The notes: generated from the letters alone by a model not told the origin. Shown: positions 8,180 through 16,735, counted from the first letter of the stretch. The stretch is 64,000 nt of DNA from Actinomycetes bacterium (GCA_021826315.1 JAKAZZ010000004.1:18440-82439); one strand, 5' to 3'. Numbers and translations: made by a program.

Positions 8180-8309
8180 TCTTCACTCCTCCACTACTTC
8201 CGGGTCTTGCCCACGAGACCACGGCTTAGGCGACTTGCCACTCAATAACTTACAACAATGTTACATCTCAAATCTTCCAATTAAAGGTCGACCTTTCAAG
8301 TATCTTTCT

Positions 8310-8690
8310 TTAACTGCTTTTGAGATATAGTTGCGCCTCCTCAAGCATAGTGCTAAGGGTTTCGTATTTGCCAGAACCATCATCTTTGACCACTTCGAAG
8401 GCGAAATCTTCGACTCCCGAGATCATGACCAAGAGGATGTCCACTTTCAAAATTGCGCTGCGCTCAACCCCGGCTGAAGGCTCAATGGAGACGAAAGTGA
8501 CTCTCTCAGTGGAAAGAATTACTGAGGTAGCGCCGGAGTTCAAAATGGCCTCTATGTCTCTTCCAATTCGCGGTCGCAAACGAAAGTCAACCGCAACGCT
8601 AAATCCTACGCTTGAGATCTTTGAAGCAAGATAAGAGGTCGCCTCTGAAAGGAAGTGGTACGAATTCGATCTGACCTCGATCTCTATCAT
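8310..8690 (-). CDS. Hypothetical protein, 126 residues
   Basis: No family recognised. The protein is soluble and slightly acidic, with alternating hydrophobic beta-like segments (SVILSTERVTFVSIEP, ILKVDILLVMISG) and no Cys, signal peptide or membrane helix. An AAAGGG about 10 bases before the ATG at 8690 supports translation. It lies between the DUF3040 and PIG-L genes on the same strand. The opposite strand is also open for about 100 codons here but without a ribosome site, so I prefer this frame. Confidence 0.5.
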   Translation of the reverse strand: MIEIEVRSNSYHFLSEATSYLASKISSVGFSVAVDFRLRPRIGRDIEAILNSGATSVILSTERVTFVSIEPSAGVERSAILKVDILLVMISGVEDFAFEVVKDDGSGKYETLSTMLEEAQLYLKSS

Positions 8691-8742
8691 TTCGGACGAC
8701 CCTTTCCTCTCTCGTATGACAAAAATTTATAAATCCACCGAG

Positions 8743-9477
8743 CTACGAGCGGACTGCCTTTGGGTTTGCCATTATTCGAAAGGCCTCTGCATAAGTGACA
8801 TTTGCACGCCTTCCGACCTGCCTTGCACCGATGACCAGGTTCTCCAAAATGTACTCTTCATCCCCTTTTACCTGGCTCTGGTGACTCCTTACGCTTTCGC
8901 GTTTCGCATCGATCGTCGACGTTATATCAATCGCCACGTTAGCTTCGAGAGTACCTGACATCATCACATAAGATACTTGGTGAGGACTTCCGGCATCAGG
9001 GAAATAGAGTGGCGAACCGGCAGCTGGGAATACCGAATCCAAGACTGCCATACCAAGTTCACGATGGTCCCTGTGGTTGAAGTAAGTGGTACCAAAAAAG
9101 AGGGCGCTAGGGTCGTGGGTAACAACTACGTCTGGCTTGAACGATCGCACTTCCCCAACGATCATGCGCCTAAGTGCAGGCGAATTTTCGACCTCACCAT
9201 CGTCGATGCCCACCATGTGATGCTCAGAGACGCCAAGGATGCGGCTCGCCTCTTCAACCTCTCCCTTACGCCACGCTACCAATTCAACCGAACTAGCACT
9301 CTCAGACAATGTACCTTTATCACCGTTACAAGCCACTATCAGCCGGATCAATGTACCTGCCTTGGAAAATAGCGAAAGCGTTCCCCCGACGCCAATATCA
9401 GCGTCGTCGGGGTGAGCAAATATCGCCAAGAGACGCTTAGGAGTCTCTCGAATTAGGTGAAGCTTGTCGCTTGCCAC
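8743..9477 (-). CDS. PIG-L family (LmbE-like) zinc deacetylase
   Basis: Zinc-dependent N-acetylglucosaminyl-type deacetylase, about 244 residues, related to MshB (mycothiol), BshB (bacillithiol) and PIG-L. Zinc ligands are in AHPDDAD (His and second Asp near residues 22-25) and NHRDHRELG (His near 138). I chose the GTG at 9477, which has GGAGA seven bases upstream; a TTG at 9498 would overlap the threonine aldolase gene by seven bases. The threonine aldolase stop lies just upstream, so the two are probably co-transcribed. Which sugar it acts on cannot be told; no mycothiol ligase is in the window. Confidence 0.85.
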   Translation of the reverse strand: MASDKLHLIRETPKRLLAIFAHPDDADIGVGGTLSLFSKAGTLIRLIVACNGDKGTLSESASSVELVAWRKGEVEEASRILGVSEHHMVGIDDGEVENSPALRRMIVGEVRSFKPDVVVTHDPSALFFGTTYFNHRDHRELGMAVLDSVFPAAGSPLYFPDAGSPHQVSYVMMSGTLEANVAIDITSTIDAKRESVRSHQSQVKGDEEYILENLVIGARQVGRRANVTYAEAFRIMANPKAVRS

Positions 9478-9491
9478 GAATCGATCTCCGT

Positions 9492-10523
9492 TTACCAAAT
9501 CTCTTGCGGAATGGAATTCAAAATTTCAATAGCATCATCGATGTCATCGTCGCCAAGGTCGCTGTGGGTAACAAAGCGAATCGTCTTGTGGTCGAGCGCA
9601 TTTGCCTTAATGCCACGACTAGCCAATTGATCAACGAATGAACTCGCGTTTGTAACCGTAAAAATTACGATGTTTGTCTCAAGTTCTTCGAGTCGAGCGT
9701 CAGCAATAACAACGCGGTTACGAATGACGCCAGCTAGTCGCGCTGCCCGCTGATGATCGTCGGCAAGTCGGTCAACCATTTCATTGAGTGCAACGATCCC
9801 AGCAGCGGCAATGATACCCGCTTGGCGCATCTGACCACCTAAAGTAGCTCTTTCGTACCTCGCCCTTTCAATGAAGTCCCTACTTCCTGCCAAGAGCGAT
9901 CCAATAGGAGCCGAGAGACCTTTACTCACACAACTCATAACGGTATCCACATGGGAACAGATCTCAGCGGTTGACATTCCTGACGCAACGTGGGCATTGA
10001 ATAGTCGTGCTCCATCGAGGTGGATAGGAGTCGATCCAGCCGCTTCGCGCAAGCGTCTCAACTCCTCGGCCCTCCAGTACTTTCCACCGGATTCCATATG
10101 GGTGTTTTCTATCGCTATGAGCGAAACTCTCTGGTCGTAAAACCCCGACGCCGTCAACTTTTCGACTACGACCCCGCCATCAAAGCGTCCATTATCATCC
10201 TTTAGGGGCAGGAAGGAGACCCCTGCGTTGCGAGCTACCCCACCATATTCGTAGGTAAGAATATGCTGGCGCTCGCCAGCGATGATGTACGTACCCGGAG
10301 CGCAGTGAGTTCTGATCGCAACCTGATTGGCCATAACCCCACTTGGCAAGTAAAGAGCAGCCTCTTTGCCCACCCTAGTCGCAAAGAGCTCTTCCAAGTC
10401 GGCAACTGTTGGATCATCCCGATAAAGGTCGTCGCCAACAACTGCCGCCGCCATCATCTGGCGCATCTTCTCTGTCGGCTTCGTCACCGTATCTGATCTA
10501 AGGTCAATGAACTCTCTTTTCAT
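9492..10523 (-). CDS. Low-specificity L-threonine aldolase
   Basis: PLP-dependent enzyme, 343 residues, cleaving L-threonine/L-allo-threonine to glycine and acetaldehyde in the cytoplasm. The family start IDLRSDTVTKPTEKMR and GDDLYRDDPTV are distinctive; HLDGARLFN holds the PLP-nitrogen Asp (170) and SCVSKGLSAPIGS the Schiff-base Lys (201). Full family length. It heads a probable two-gene unit with the PIG-L deacetylase and is divergent from the inositol monophosphatase gene. The link with the deacetylase is not explained. Confidence 0.92.
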   Translation of the reverse strand: MKREFIDLRSDTVTKPTEKMRQMMAAAVVGDDLYRDDPTVADLEELFATRVGKEAALYLPSGVMANQVAIRTHCAPGTYIIAGERQHILTYEYGGVARNAGVSFLPLKDDNGRFDGGVVVEKLTASGFYDQRVSLIAIENTHMESGGKYWRAEELRRLREAAGSTPIHLDGARLFNAHVASGMSTAEICSHVDTVMSCVSKGLSAPIGSLLAGSRDFIERARYERATLGGQMRQAGIIAAAGIVALNEMVDRLADDHQRAARLAGVIRNRVVIADARLEELETNIVIFTVTNASSFVDQLASRGIKANALDHKTIRFVTHSDLGDDDIDDAIEILNSIPQEIW

Positions 10524-10637
10524 GGCTAAAGAGCCTACATTTCAAAGCGGAGAGTTTAAACCGGAAATGTAACCAACATTTTTTGAGGTGATGATCCCGA
10601 CGGATTCGTTTATTTGAACAAGGTAGCCTTCACAGAC

Positions 10638-11432
10638 ATGAAACCAGAAGTTGAACGCCACCAGTACTCGCAAGAGATAGTCCATCTAGCAGCGACTTTT
10701 ATTCGTGAAAAGGTAAATGAGGGCATCATCGAAGTCGCCCTCAAATCATCAAGAACCGATATGGTAACTCAGGTAGACCGAGCAACCGAACAACTGATAA
10801 AAGACGCCATCCTCGAACGCTTTCCGGACGATTCGATACAGGGCGAAGAATATGGCGATATTACGGGCTCCAGCAGGTATCAATGGGTGGTAGATCCGAT
10901 TGATGGAACTACCAACTTCGTCTATGGATTTGCCGGATATGCAGTGTCAATTGGCATCTACGATCGCGAACTCTTCCGCACAGTCTCGGGATGTGTCCTT
11001 GATGTGCCGCGAGACAATCTCTATAGCGCCCTACTTTCGCAGAGCGCCTTGAAGAACGCCAAGACCATCACTGTCAACCAACGAACAACGCTAAGCGAAG
11101 CGCTCCTTGCAACTGGATTTTCATATTCAGATGAAATTCGCAAGATCCAAGGCAAAATAATAAACGCAAATATTACTAAAATTCGCGACATCCGCAGAGC
11201 GGGAGCTGCATCCCTTGATCTGTCAATGGTCGCATCCGGAGAGGTGGACGGCTACTACGAAATGGGCTTACAGCGATGGGACTACATTGCAGGAGCCTTC
11301 ATCGTAGAACAAGCTGGAGGCACCGTAACCGGAGGAATCAATAAATTACCATCCTACGAATTAGTAATTGCAGGATGCAATGAACTCGTAGCGCTCATCG
11401 AAGAGATGGTAAATCTCGACCTCTATCGCTAG
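10638..11432 (+). CDS. Inositol monophosphatase family phosphatase
   Basis: Mg-dependent, Li-sensitive-type sugar phosphatase (IMPase/FBPase/CysQ superfamily), about 264 residues. Metal ligands are seen in GEEYG, in WVVDPIDGTTNFVYG (motif DPxDGT) and in the C-terminal RWDYIAGAFIVEQAGG (usually WDxAAG; Ile replaces the first Ala). Substrate may be inositol-1-phosphate, histidinol phosphate or fructose-1,6-bisphosphate. ATG 10638 was chosen: TAGCCT lies eight bases upstream, suggesting a leaderless mRNA, and no ribosome site fits; a TTG at 10614 is the alternative. The neighbours give no pathway. Confidence 0.85.
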   Translation: MKPEVERHQYSQEIVHLAATFIREKVNEGIIEVALKSSRTDMVTQVDRATEQLIKDAILERFPDDSIQGEEYGDITGSSRYQWVVDPIDGTTNFVYGFAGYAVSIGIYDRELFRTVSGCVLDVPRDNLYSALLSQSALKNAKTITVNQRTTLSEALLATGFSYSDEIRKIQGKIINANITKIRDIRRAGAASLDLSMVASGEVDGYYEMGLQRWDYIAGAFIVEQAGGTVTGGINKLPSYELVIAGCNELVALIEEMVNLDLYR

Positions 11433-11780
11433 AAATTTAAAAATATAAATATTTTTAGAATCGGAATTACGAAATCAATAAAGTCGGATTTATCCCGAAA
11501 GAGTTCACTCGAAATAATCACATACAGATTTCGAATGCGTTAACGGGAGATGATGAATAGCTGAGAATTAGTCACAATAACTAAAACCCCCTTCCAAAAA
11601 AAACTCAATAAGTGCAGGTAGGCACGGCAAGAACCCAAAGAAATAGTCAAAGTAACTATTTGGTTACAATTTGAAATATAAGTAGTAAAAATTCACTATA
11701 TTTTTATCATAACATTGAATTACCAAAACAAAAAAAGATCTTCAAATTCAAAAAAAAGCGCAAAAAATGCCTTACTTGAA
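11433..11780. other. AT-rich intergenic region upstream of the sugar transporter
   Basis: About 350 bases without a convincing gene, markedly richer in A and T than the rest of the window, with many A-runs (for example near 11600, 11729 and 11750). It holds a small inverted repeat GTAAC/GTTAC (11652-11667). It may be a curved upstream promoter region or a site for a nucleoid protein; nothing else is seen. Confidence 0.5.
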
Positions 11781-11809
11781 TTGAAATGTGAAGATTATGT
11801 GACTATGTT
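11781..11809 (+). promoter_or_regulatory. Sigma-70-type promoter of the sugar ABC operon
   Basis: TTGAAA (11781-11786), a spacer of exactly 17 bases, and TATGTT (11804-11809). Transcription would start near 11816, giving a leader of about 60 bases before the binding-protein gene. Confidence 0.6.
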
Positions 11810-11816
11810 CTAGAAA

Positions 11817-11845
11817 CGATCACTGAGCGGGGTGCTCACTGATCG
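11817..11845. promoter_or_regulatory. Inverted repeat at the transcription start, likely operator
   Basis: CGATCACTGAGC, five bases, then GCTCACTGATCG: 12-bp arms with a single mismatch. It starts eight bases after the -10 box, where a bound repressor would block transcription. A sugar-responsive repressor (LacI, ROK or similar) is plausible, but none is encoded in the window. A leader-RNA hairpin is the alternative reading. Confidence 0.55.
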
Positions 11846-11874
11846 CGTAAAAGTAAACCGATGGGGGTAAACAC

Positions 11875-13140
11875 ATGAGCATACGTCGGACATTCACCGA
11901 CACCTTGGGAAGATCCGGAAAGACTTCCCGAATTACCAAAGGGGCAATGGCAACAGCCGCTCTAGCTGTTATCGCAAGTGCTTGCGGTAGTGGGTCAGCA
12001 TCATCGTCCAGCAACACATCCGCTGCGACGACCGCAGCTCCAGCAACTACGGCTGCAGCTCCACAGCTCACCACATCCTCCCTTGACAGCTCATTTGCTG
12101 CCATGACGAGTTTGAAGCCTCTCGTATCCCAAGGCAAGGGTAAGGTTGCTATCATCCTTCCAGACACCCAGTCTTCGGCACGTTACGTCGCCTTCGATGC
12201 GCCTTACCTAACTAAGGCCTTCCAGCAGGCTGGCTATTCCTCCAGCGACTTCATCATCGAGAACGCACAGGGCAGCGACGCTACCCAGCTATCCGATGCT
12301 CAAGCAGCTATAACAAACGGTGCATCAGTTCTCGCAGTTGACCCAATCGACTCAGGCGTTGGTGCTTCGATCGAATCATATGCAGCAGCACACGGCGTCA
12401 AGGTAATTGACTACGACCGCATCACCTTGAATGGTTCTGCAAGCTACTATGTGTCCTTCGACAACGTTCAAGTAGGCAAGCTCATTGGACAGTCATTCCT
12501 ATCCTGCGTATCCAACTGGGGAGTAAAGAATCCACAGGTATACGTAATGGACGGGTCGCCGACTGACAACAATGCAACCCTCTTCGCACAGGGTTACAAC
12601 TCCGTCATCAACCCAGCAATCGCAGCTGGACAATTGACCAAGGTTGGAGAGATCGCCGTAACCAACTGGGATAACCAAGTTGCTTTGACCGACTTCCAGC
12701 AGGCCTACCAAGCACATCCAAATATCAACGCAGTCGTAACCGCAAATGACGGCATCGGAAACTCCGTTGTCTCAGCGCTCAAGACGCTAAACGTTGCTCC
12801 TAAGACCGTACCAACCACTGGACAGGATGCGACCCTCCAAGGAATGACCAACATCCTCGAGGGATACCAGTGCTCGTCGATCTACAAGCCAATCTACCTT
12901 GAGGCACAAGCAACAGTTGCTCTAGCAACCTACCTCCGTGCAGGTATGACGCCACCATCCGGCCTTGTAAACGGTACAACCAACAACAAGACCACCAACG
13001 TGCCGTCCGTACTACTAACCCCAATCGCAGTCACTGCTAGCAACATGGCCTCAACGGTCATCAAGGATGGCTTCATCCAGGCTTCAGCTCTCTGCGTTGG
13101 CAACGTAGCCGCACTCTGCACCGAGAATGGCATCAGCTAG
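11875..13140 (+). CDS. Sugar ABC transporter substrate-binding lipoprotein, xylose-type (XylF-like)
   Basis: Periplasmic-binding-protein-like lipoprotein, 421 residues. A basic start and hydrophobic stretch end in the lipobox IASAC (about residues 34-38), so the mature protein is membrane-anchored; a Ser/Thr/Ala linker follows. The core has KVAIILPDTQSSARYVAFDAPYL, VLAVDPIDSG and VIDYDRITLNGSASYYVSFDNVQVGKLIGQ, the last matching the DRxI...YVSFDN signature of D-xylose-binding proteins (type I sugar-binding cluster). GGGGGT upstream of ATG 11875 is a good ribosome site. It heads an operon with one ATPase and one permease. Specificity for xylose is inferred; a related pentose is possible. Confidence 0.9.
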   Translation: MSIRRTFTDTLGRSGKTSRITKGAMATAALAVIASACGSGSASSSSNTSAATTAAPATTAAAPQLTTSSLDSSFAAMTSLKPLVSQGKGKVAIILPDTQSSARYVAFDAPYLTKAFQQAGYSSSDFIIENAQGSDATQLSDAQAAITNGASVLAVDPIDSGVGASIESYAAAHGVKVIDYDRITLNGSASYYVSFDNVQVGKLIGQSFLSCVSNWGVKNPQVYVMDGSPTDNNATLFAQGYNSVINPAIAAGQLTKVGEIAVTNWDNQVALTDFQQAYQAHPNINAVVTANDGIGNSVVSALKTLNVAPKTVPTTGQDATLQGMTNILEGYQCSSIYKPIYLEAQATVALATYLRAGMTPPSGLVNGTTNNKTTNVPSVLLTPIAVTASNMASTVIKDGFIQASALCVGNVAALCTENGIS

Positions 13141-13187
13141 TCAATTGCTGAAACGCGCCGACTCATAGTTAGCGGACAATAAGCGTG

Positions 13188-13222
13188 GAAGCCGGGATCA
13201 ATAACCAAACGATCCCGGCTTC
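13188..13222 (+). terminator. Stable hairpin between binding protein and ATPase genes
   Basis: Perfect 12-bp stem GAAGCCGGGATC / GATCCCGGCTTC with an 11-base loop, about 50 bases after the binding-protein stop, followed by TTCTATGT. It can act as a partial terminator or protect the upstream mRNA end, allowing more binding protein than ATPase/permease, a common design in ABC importers. Confidence 0.65.
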
Positions 13223-13272
13223 TTCTATGTAAAGAGTGAATCCGATTGCCTCAGGGGAAGAAGGAGTCCAAT

Positions 13273-14094
13273 ATGGATCAAGGGGGCCAAATGGCCACGA
13301 ACAACTCGAGCGGAGCGCTTCTCGAGTTACGGGGAGTATCGAAACACTTTGGACCGGTACAGTCCCTCACAGATGTAAACATGTCTGCGCCCAGCGGTAT
13401 GGTAACTGCACTGGTCGGAGACAACGGAGCTGGCAAGTCAACACTTGTAAAGTGCATAGCTGGCATCCATTCACCTGACGACGGAGGACACATCTTCTTC
13501 GACGGTAAAGAAGTCTCAATGAAGAGTCCAAAAGACGCAGCTTCACTGGGGATCGAGACCGTATACCAGGATCTAGCACTATGCGACAACCTCGATATCG
13601 TGCAAAACATGTTCCTCGGTAGAGAGAAGCGCCGTGGCCTCTTTCTTGATGAAGATGCAATGGAAAATGCGGCTAAGGAAACTCTGGCTAGCCTCTCAGT
13701 TACGACGATACGTTCCATTCGACAGCCAGTTGCATCTCTGTCTGGTGGTCAACGGCAAGCTGTCGCCGTCGCTAAGGCCGTCATGTGGAATGCGAAGCTC
13801 GTTATTATGGACGAACCAACGGCCGCTCTAGGCGTCGCTCAAACCAAGATGGTTCTCGGACTCGTTCGAACCCTCGCGGATAGGGGTCTTGGAGTAATTA
13901 TTATCTCTCACAACATGAATGACGTCTTCAAGGTCGCTGACCGAATCGCCGTACTTCGTCTCGGCAAGATGGTAGCTGAGGATCGTGCGGACAAGTTCGA
14001 CCGACAGATCATTGTTGACCTAATGACGACTGGTGTAAGTACCCGAGCCCGATCAGAAGACGCACTTAGCGGTGCGGAAGGTGGAGCCCACTAA
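13273..14094 (+). CDS. Sugar ABC transporter ATP-binding protein, single domain
   Basis: ATPase of the importer, 273 residues. Walker A GDNGAGKS (about 49-56), Q-loop QDL (about 99), signature LSGGQ (about 156-160), Walker B LVIMDEP (Asp180-Glu181) and the switch HNMNDVFKVADRI are complete. The ATG at 13273 has AAGGAG seven bases upstream, so it is preferred over a TTG at 13246. XylG/RbsA/MglA ATPases usually hold two ABC domains in about 500 residues; this one has only one and would have to work as a homodimer, as in FrcA-like systems. It is followed two bases later by the permease. Confidence 0.93.
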   Translation: MDQGGQMATNNSSGALLELRGVSKHFGPVQSLTDVNMSAPSGMVTALVGDNGAGKSTLVKCIAGIHSPDDGGHIFFDGKEVSMKSPKDAASLGIETVYQDLALCDNLDIVQNMFLGREKRRGLFLDEDAMENAAKETLASLSVTTIRSIRQPVASLSGGQRQAVAVAKAVMWNAKLVIMDEPTAALGVAQTKMVLGLVRTLADRGLGVIIISHNMNDVFKVADRIAVLRLGKMVAEDRADKFDRQIIVDLMTTGVSTRARSEDALSGAEGGAH

Positions 14095-14096
14095 AG

Positions 14097-15389
14097 ATGG
14101 CAACTAATCAAGAAGACATCAAAGCTACAGCGGATATAGTCGCACCCACAGAGGTCGATCCTACCGCTGCGAATACGGCAAACTACTTCGAAGTTGCGAC
14201 CTTCGGAGAGTACGTCAAATCATCGATTGCAAAGGTAAAAGGCGGAGACTCAGGAATTCTTCCAGTCCTCGTAGGCCTCGTTATCATTGCGATCATCTTC
14301 CAATCCCTAAACAGCAACTTCCTATCGGCGGGCAACCTTATCAACCTCCTCTCGCAAGGAGCGGCTTACATTCTTCTTTCTCTCGGAGAAATCTACGCCC
14401 TACTTCTTGGAGAGATTGATCTCTCGATCGGATATGTCGCTGGCGTAGCCGGTATTGTAATGGCACAGCTCGCTTCAGCACAACACAACTGGCCATGGTG
14501 GGCGGCAATCATTGTTGCTCTCATCGTAGCTACAGCTATCGGAGCTCTACAAGGAACGATCATCACACGCGTTGGACTGCCATCCTTCGTGGTAACCCTT
14601 GCTGGCCTCTTGGGGTGGCAGGGTGTCATGTTGATCATCCTTGGAAATGGCGGAACATTACCGATCAGCTCCAATGTGCTAAATGATCTTGCTAACGGAT
14701 CACTTAATACTGTAGCAACGGTGATTTCCATAGTAGCGATTGTCGCTATCTACGCCATAGTAGTCATGACTCGCGAAGTCAAGCGAAAGAAGAAGGCACT
14801 TCACAGAGCCCCTGCTTCCCTTGCTTACATCAAGATCGGAGGAGCCGTAATCGGCGGAGCGGTCCTAATCCTCATCTCGAATACAAATCGAGGAGTATTG
14901 GTTCCGATTAGAGGTCTTCCGTGGGTTGTTCTCATCGTAGTTGCGTTCGTCGTAATGTGGACAATTCTTCTATCGAAGACTCGTTACGGACGTTACATCT
15001 ATGCCGTCGGTGGCAATGCTGAGGCAGCTCGACGCGGTGGTATCAACCTCGCTAGAGTTCGAACTGGTGCATTTGCCCTCGCATCACTTACGGCTGGCGT
15101 GGCAGGCATCATCTACGCATCCCGTCTACGCTCGGTTTCTACAAGCCTTGACGGAGGAACCTTGGTTCTTTATGCCGTCGCAGCGGCCGTTATCGGAGGA
15201 ACTTCTCTCTTCGGAGGAAAGGGCAAGCCCATACACGCAATCCTTGGAGGAATCGTTATCGCTGGAATCGACAACGGAATGGGACTACTCGGCATCAGTG
15301 CTGCGGCTCGCCTAGTTGTTACTGCCTTAGTACTTCTAGCAGCAGTGCTCATCGACGCCTTAGCAAGAAGGTCTAGGACTGCTCGCTAA
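14097..15389 (+). CDS. Sugar ABC transporter permease, XylH-like
   Basis: Membrane permease, 430 residues, of the branched-chain-amino-acid/ribose type (BPD_transp_2). After about 50 cytoplasmic residues there are roughly ten membrane segments, including the signature GEIDLSIGYVAG (105-116; usually G-x-IDLSVG) and the C-terminal AVIGGTSLFGGKG...ILGGIVIAGIDNG. A charged loop near residues 222-240 (MTREVKRKKKALHR) and an extra hydrophobic pair match xylose-type permeases, which are longer than RbsC. The gene starts two bases after the ATPase stop and ends the operon at a strong terminator. Confidence 0.93.
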   Translation: MATNQEDIKATADIVAPTEVDPTAANTANYFEVATFGEYVKSSIAKVKGGDSGILPVLVGLVIIAIIFQSLNSNFLSAGNLINLLSQGAAYILLSLGEIYALLLGEIDLSIGYVAGVAGIVMAQLASAQHNWPWWAAIIVALIVATAIGALQGTIITRVGLPSFVVTLAGLLGWQGVMLIILGNGGTLPISSNVLNDLANGSLNTVATVISIVAIVAIYAIVVMTREVKRKKKALHRAPASLAYIKIGGAVIGGAVLILISNTNRGVLVPIRGLPWVVLIVVAFVVMWTILLSKTRYGRYIYAVGGNAEAARRGGINLARVRTGAFALASLTAGVAGIIYASRLRSVSTSLDGGTLVLYAVAAAVIGGTSLFGGKGKPIHAILGGIVIAGIDNGMGLLGISAAARLVVTALVLLAAVLIDALARRSRTAR

Positions 15390-15419
15390 ACACTATTTGT
15401 TATCTAGAAATCAAACCTA

Positions 15420-15459
15420 AATAGTTAGAGGGGCGGCCTACACCGCCCCTCTAACTATT
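15420..15459. terminator. Strong bidirectional intrinsic terminator
   Basis: Perfect inverted repeat: TAGTTAGAGGGGCGG (15422-15436), loop CCTACA, and its complement (15443-15457), extended to 17 bp by flanking AA/TT. It ends the sugar operon on the plus strand and faces the convergent nrdR gene. Confidence 0.9.
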
Positions 15460-15517
15460 CAACAAATTACAGCGGCATTAAGAGATACCTACCACCTCGA
15501 AATGAAAGCAGCCTCTC

Positions 15518-16021
15518 CTAAGCAGGTGCTGCTGGAGGGAACTCTTTTTCGAGTTTCGTGGGAAGGGGACCGGCTTCGATCCTGAGGAAAGCAGCTTCCC
15601 TTTCAAAATCATCAATTTGATCAAAACCCTTGTACACCGACGCGAAGCGAAGATAGCCCACCTTATCGACGTCCTTAAGTAACTCCAAAACTGCTAGACC
15701 AATCTCAGACGAATTCACCTCACCCGAGGTTCCCCTGATCCGATCTTCTAGCTCTACGACGAAACCTTCGATATCACTGTCATCAAAAGGGCGGCCCTTG
15801 AGGGCAGAAGCCAGCCCTCCGTAGAGTTTGGCACGATCGTACGGCTCGCGATGGCCTGAACGCTTTACGACAACAAGTGGCGCCTCTTCGACTCTCTCAA
15901 ATGTCGAAAAACGACGAGAACAAGCTAGGCACTCACGGCGACGACGAATAGCCTTGCCATCTTCAATGACACGCGAATCGAGAACCTTATCGTCTAAATT
16001 TCCACAAACAGGACAACGCAA
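15518..16021 (-). CDS. nrdR: Transcriptional repressor NrdR
   Basis: Zinc-ribbon plus ATP-cone repressor of ribonucleotide reductase genes, 167 residues. Cys3-Cys6 and Cys31-Cys34 form the ribbon (MRCPVCGN...CLACSRRFSTFE), and an ATP-cone (about 46-136, VVVKRSGHREPYDRAKLYGGL) senses dATP/ATP. The start is a TTG at 16021 fixed by the family start. It lies downstream of the LysM gene and lexA on the other side, the same trio as in mycobacteria (Rv2718c-Rv2720). No nrd gene is in the window. Confidence 0.96.
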   Translation of the reverse strand: MRCPVCGNLDDKVLDSRVIEDGKAIRRRRECLACSRRFSTFERVEEAPLVVVKRSGHREPYDRAKLYGGLASALKGRPFDDSDIEGFVVELEDRIRGTSGEVNSSEIGLAVLELLKDVDKVGYLRFASVYKGFDQIDDFEREAAFLRIEAGPLPTKLEKEFPPAAPA

Positions 16022-16083
16022 TGTGCTCTCTCATCTCCTTATAGATAAGAGAATAGTGCTCATCTGGTTGGACCTGACATCAA

Positions 16084-16653
16084 CTACCCTACTGTAAGGG
16101 ACTGACCTGGGACAATAACCGTTCCGTGAACCTCTTGCATCAGTCGATACTCGAGCTGGCTTACAGAACCACCATCTGCGAAGCGTGCCGCTATCGAATA
16201 AATGGTATCGCCAGGCTGAACCACATACGTCGTCTTTGCAACGCCTATACCGGTGAATGAAGCGACGATCGAGACGACCAATGCGATCGCGAGTATCGCT
16301 ATGCTCACCACAACAATCACATGATTGTAAGCAGCCTCAAAAGCTAAGTTGACCCCACGCTTTCCGGAACTCACTTTGGATCCACTACTGCGTCGTCGTT
16401 GACCAACTCGACTATGAACTCTGCTGGGAGCAGCCGAGGATACACGCGAAAAAGGGATTATATTTTTAGAGGACGCGGCCTCAACGAGGTGATCTGAGAA
16501 ACTTAGGATCTTTGAAGCGCCACGCTGTTGACCGATCTCAAACAATTCGGACTCGACCACAGAATCATAGTCAAAGATCCCCGGACCATTCGGCCGCGAA
16601 AATCTCATGCCTTCGTGTGAACCAACTTCTTGAATGCCCTCTCGCGATGCCAT
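16084..16653 (-). CDS. LysM membrane protein, likely SOS-induced cell-division suppressor (YneA/DivS/ChiZ-like)
   Basis: 189 residues from the ATG at 16653, chosen because GGAGGG lies nine bases upstream. A long cytoplasmic region (about 110 residues) precedes one membrane segment (about 112-136) and an extracellular LysM domain (about 142-189, TTYVVQPGDTIYSIAARF ... VIVPGQSL) that binds peptidoglycan. Position, topology and divergence from lexA match Rv2719c (ChiZ) of M. tuberculosis, DivS of C. glutamicum and YneA of Bacillus, SOS proteins that delay septation after DNA damage. The two SOS boxes between the genes support the same role. Sequence outside LysM is not conserved enough to be certain. 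Confidence 0.8.
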   Translation of the reverse strand: MASREGIQEVGSHEGMRFSRPNGPGIFDYDSVVESELFEIGQQRGASKILSFSDHLVEAASSKNIIPFSRVSSAAPSRVHSRVGQRRRSSGSKVSSGKRGVNLAFEAAYNHVIVVVSIAILAIALVVSIVASFTGIGVAKTTYVVQPGDTIYSIAARFADGGSVSQLEYRLMQEVHGTVIVPGQSLTVG

Positions 16654-16697
16654 CTCATCACCCTCCAGACCCTTATCGAACATGAATGCTATCATAT

Positions 16698-16711
16698 CGA
16701 ACAGGTGTTCG
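16698..16711. promoter_or_regulatory. LexA (SOS) box 1
   Basis: CGAACAGGTGTTCG matches the actinobacterial/Bacillus-type SOS box (CGAAC-N4-GTTCG) perfectly. It is 45 bases from the LysM start and probably controls that gene. Confidence 0.9.
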
Positions 16712-16723
16712 TTCTAATAAATA

Positions 16724-16735
16724 GAACAAATGTTC
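16724..16735. promoter_or_regulatory. LexA (SOS) box 2
   Basis: GAACAAATGTTC, a second perfect GAAC-N4-GTTC site, exactly 25 bp centre to centre from box 1. It lies just upstream of the lexA -10 box (TAAGAT, 16757-16762) and is well placed for lexA autoregulation. Confidence 0.88.

Noticed and set aside
8140..8180. GAAC and GTTC halves near the DUF3040 start
   Set aside because: The spacing between halves is wrong for an SOS box.
13278..13718. 146-codon minus-strand frame opposite the ABC ATPase
   Set aside because: Antisense to Walker A and its surroundings; no homology or ribosome site.
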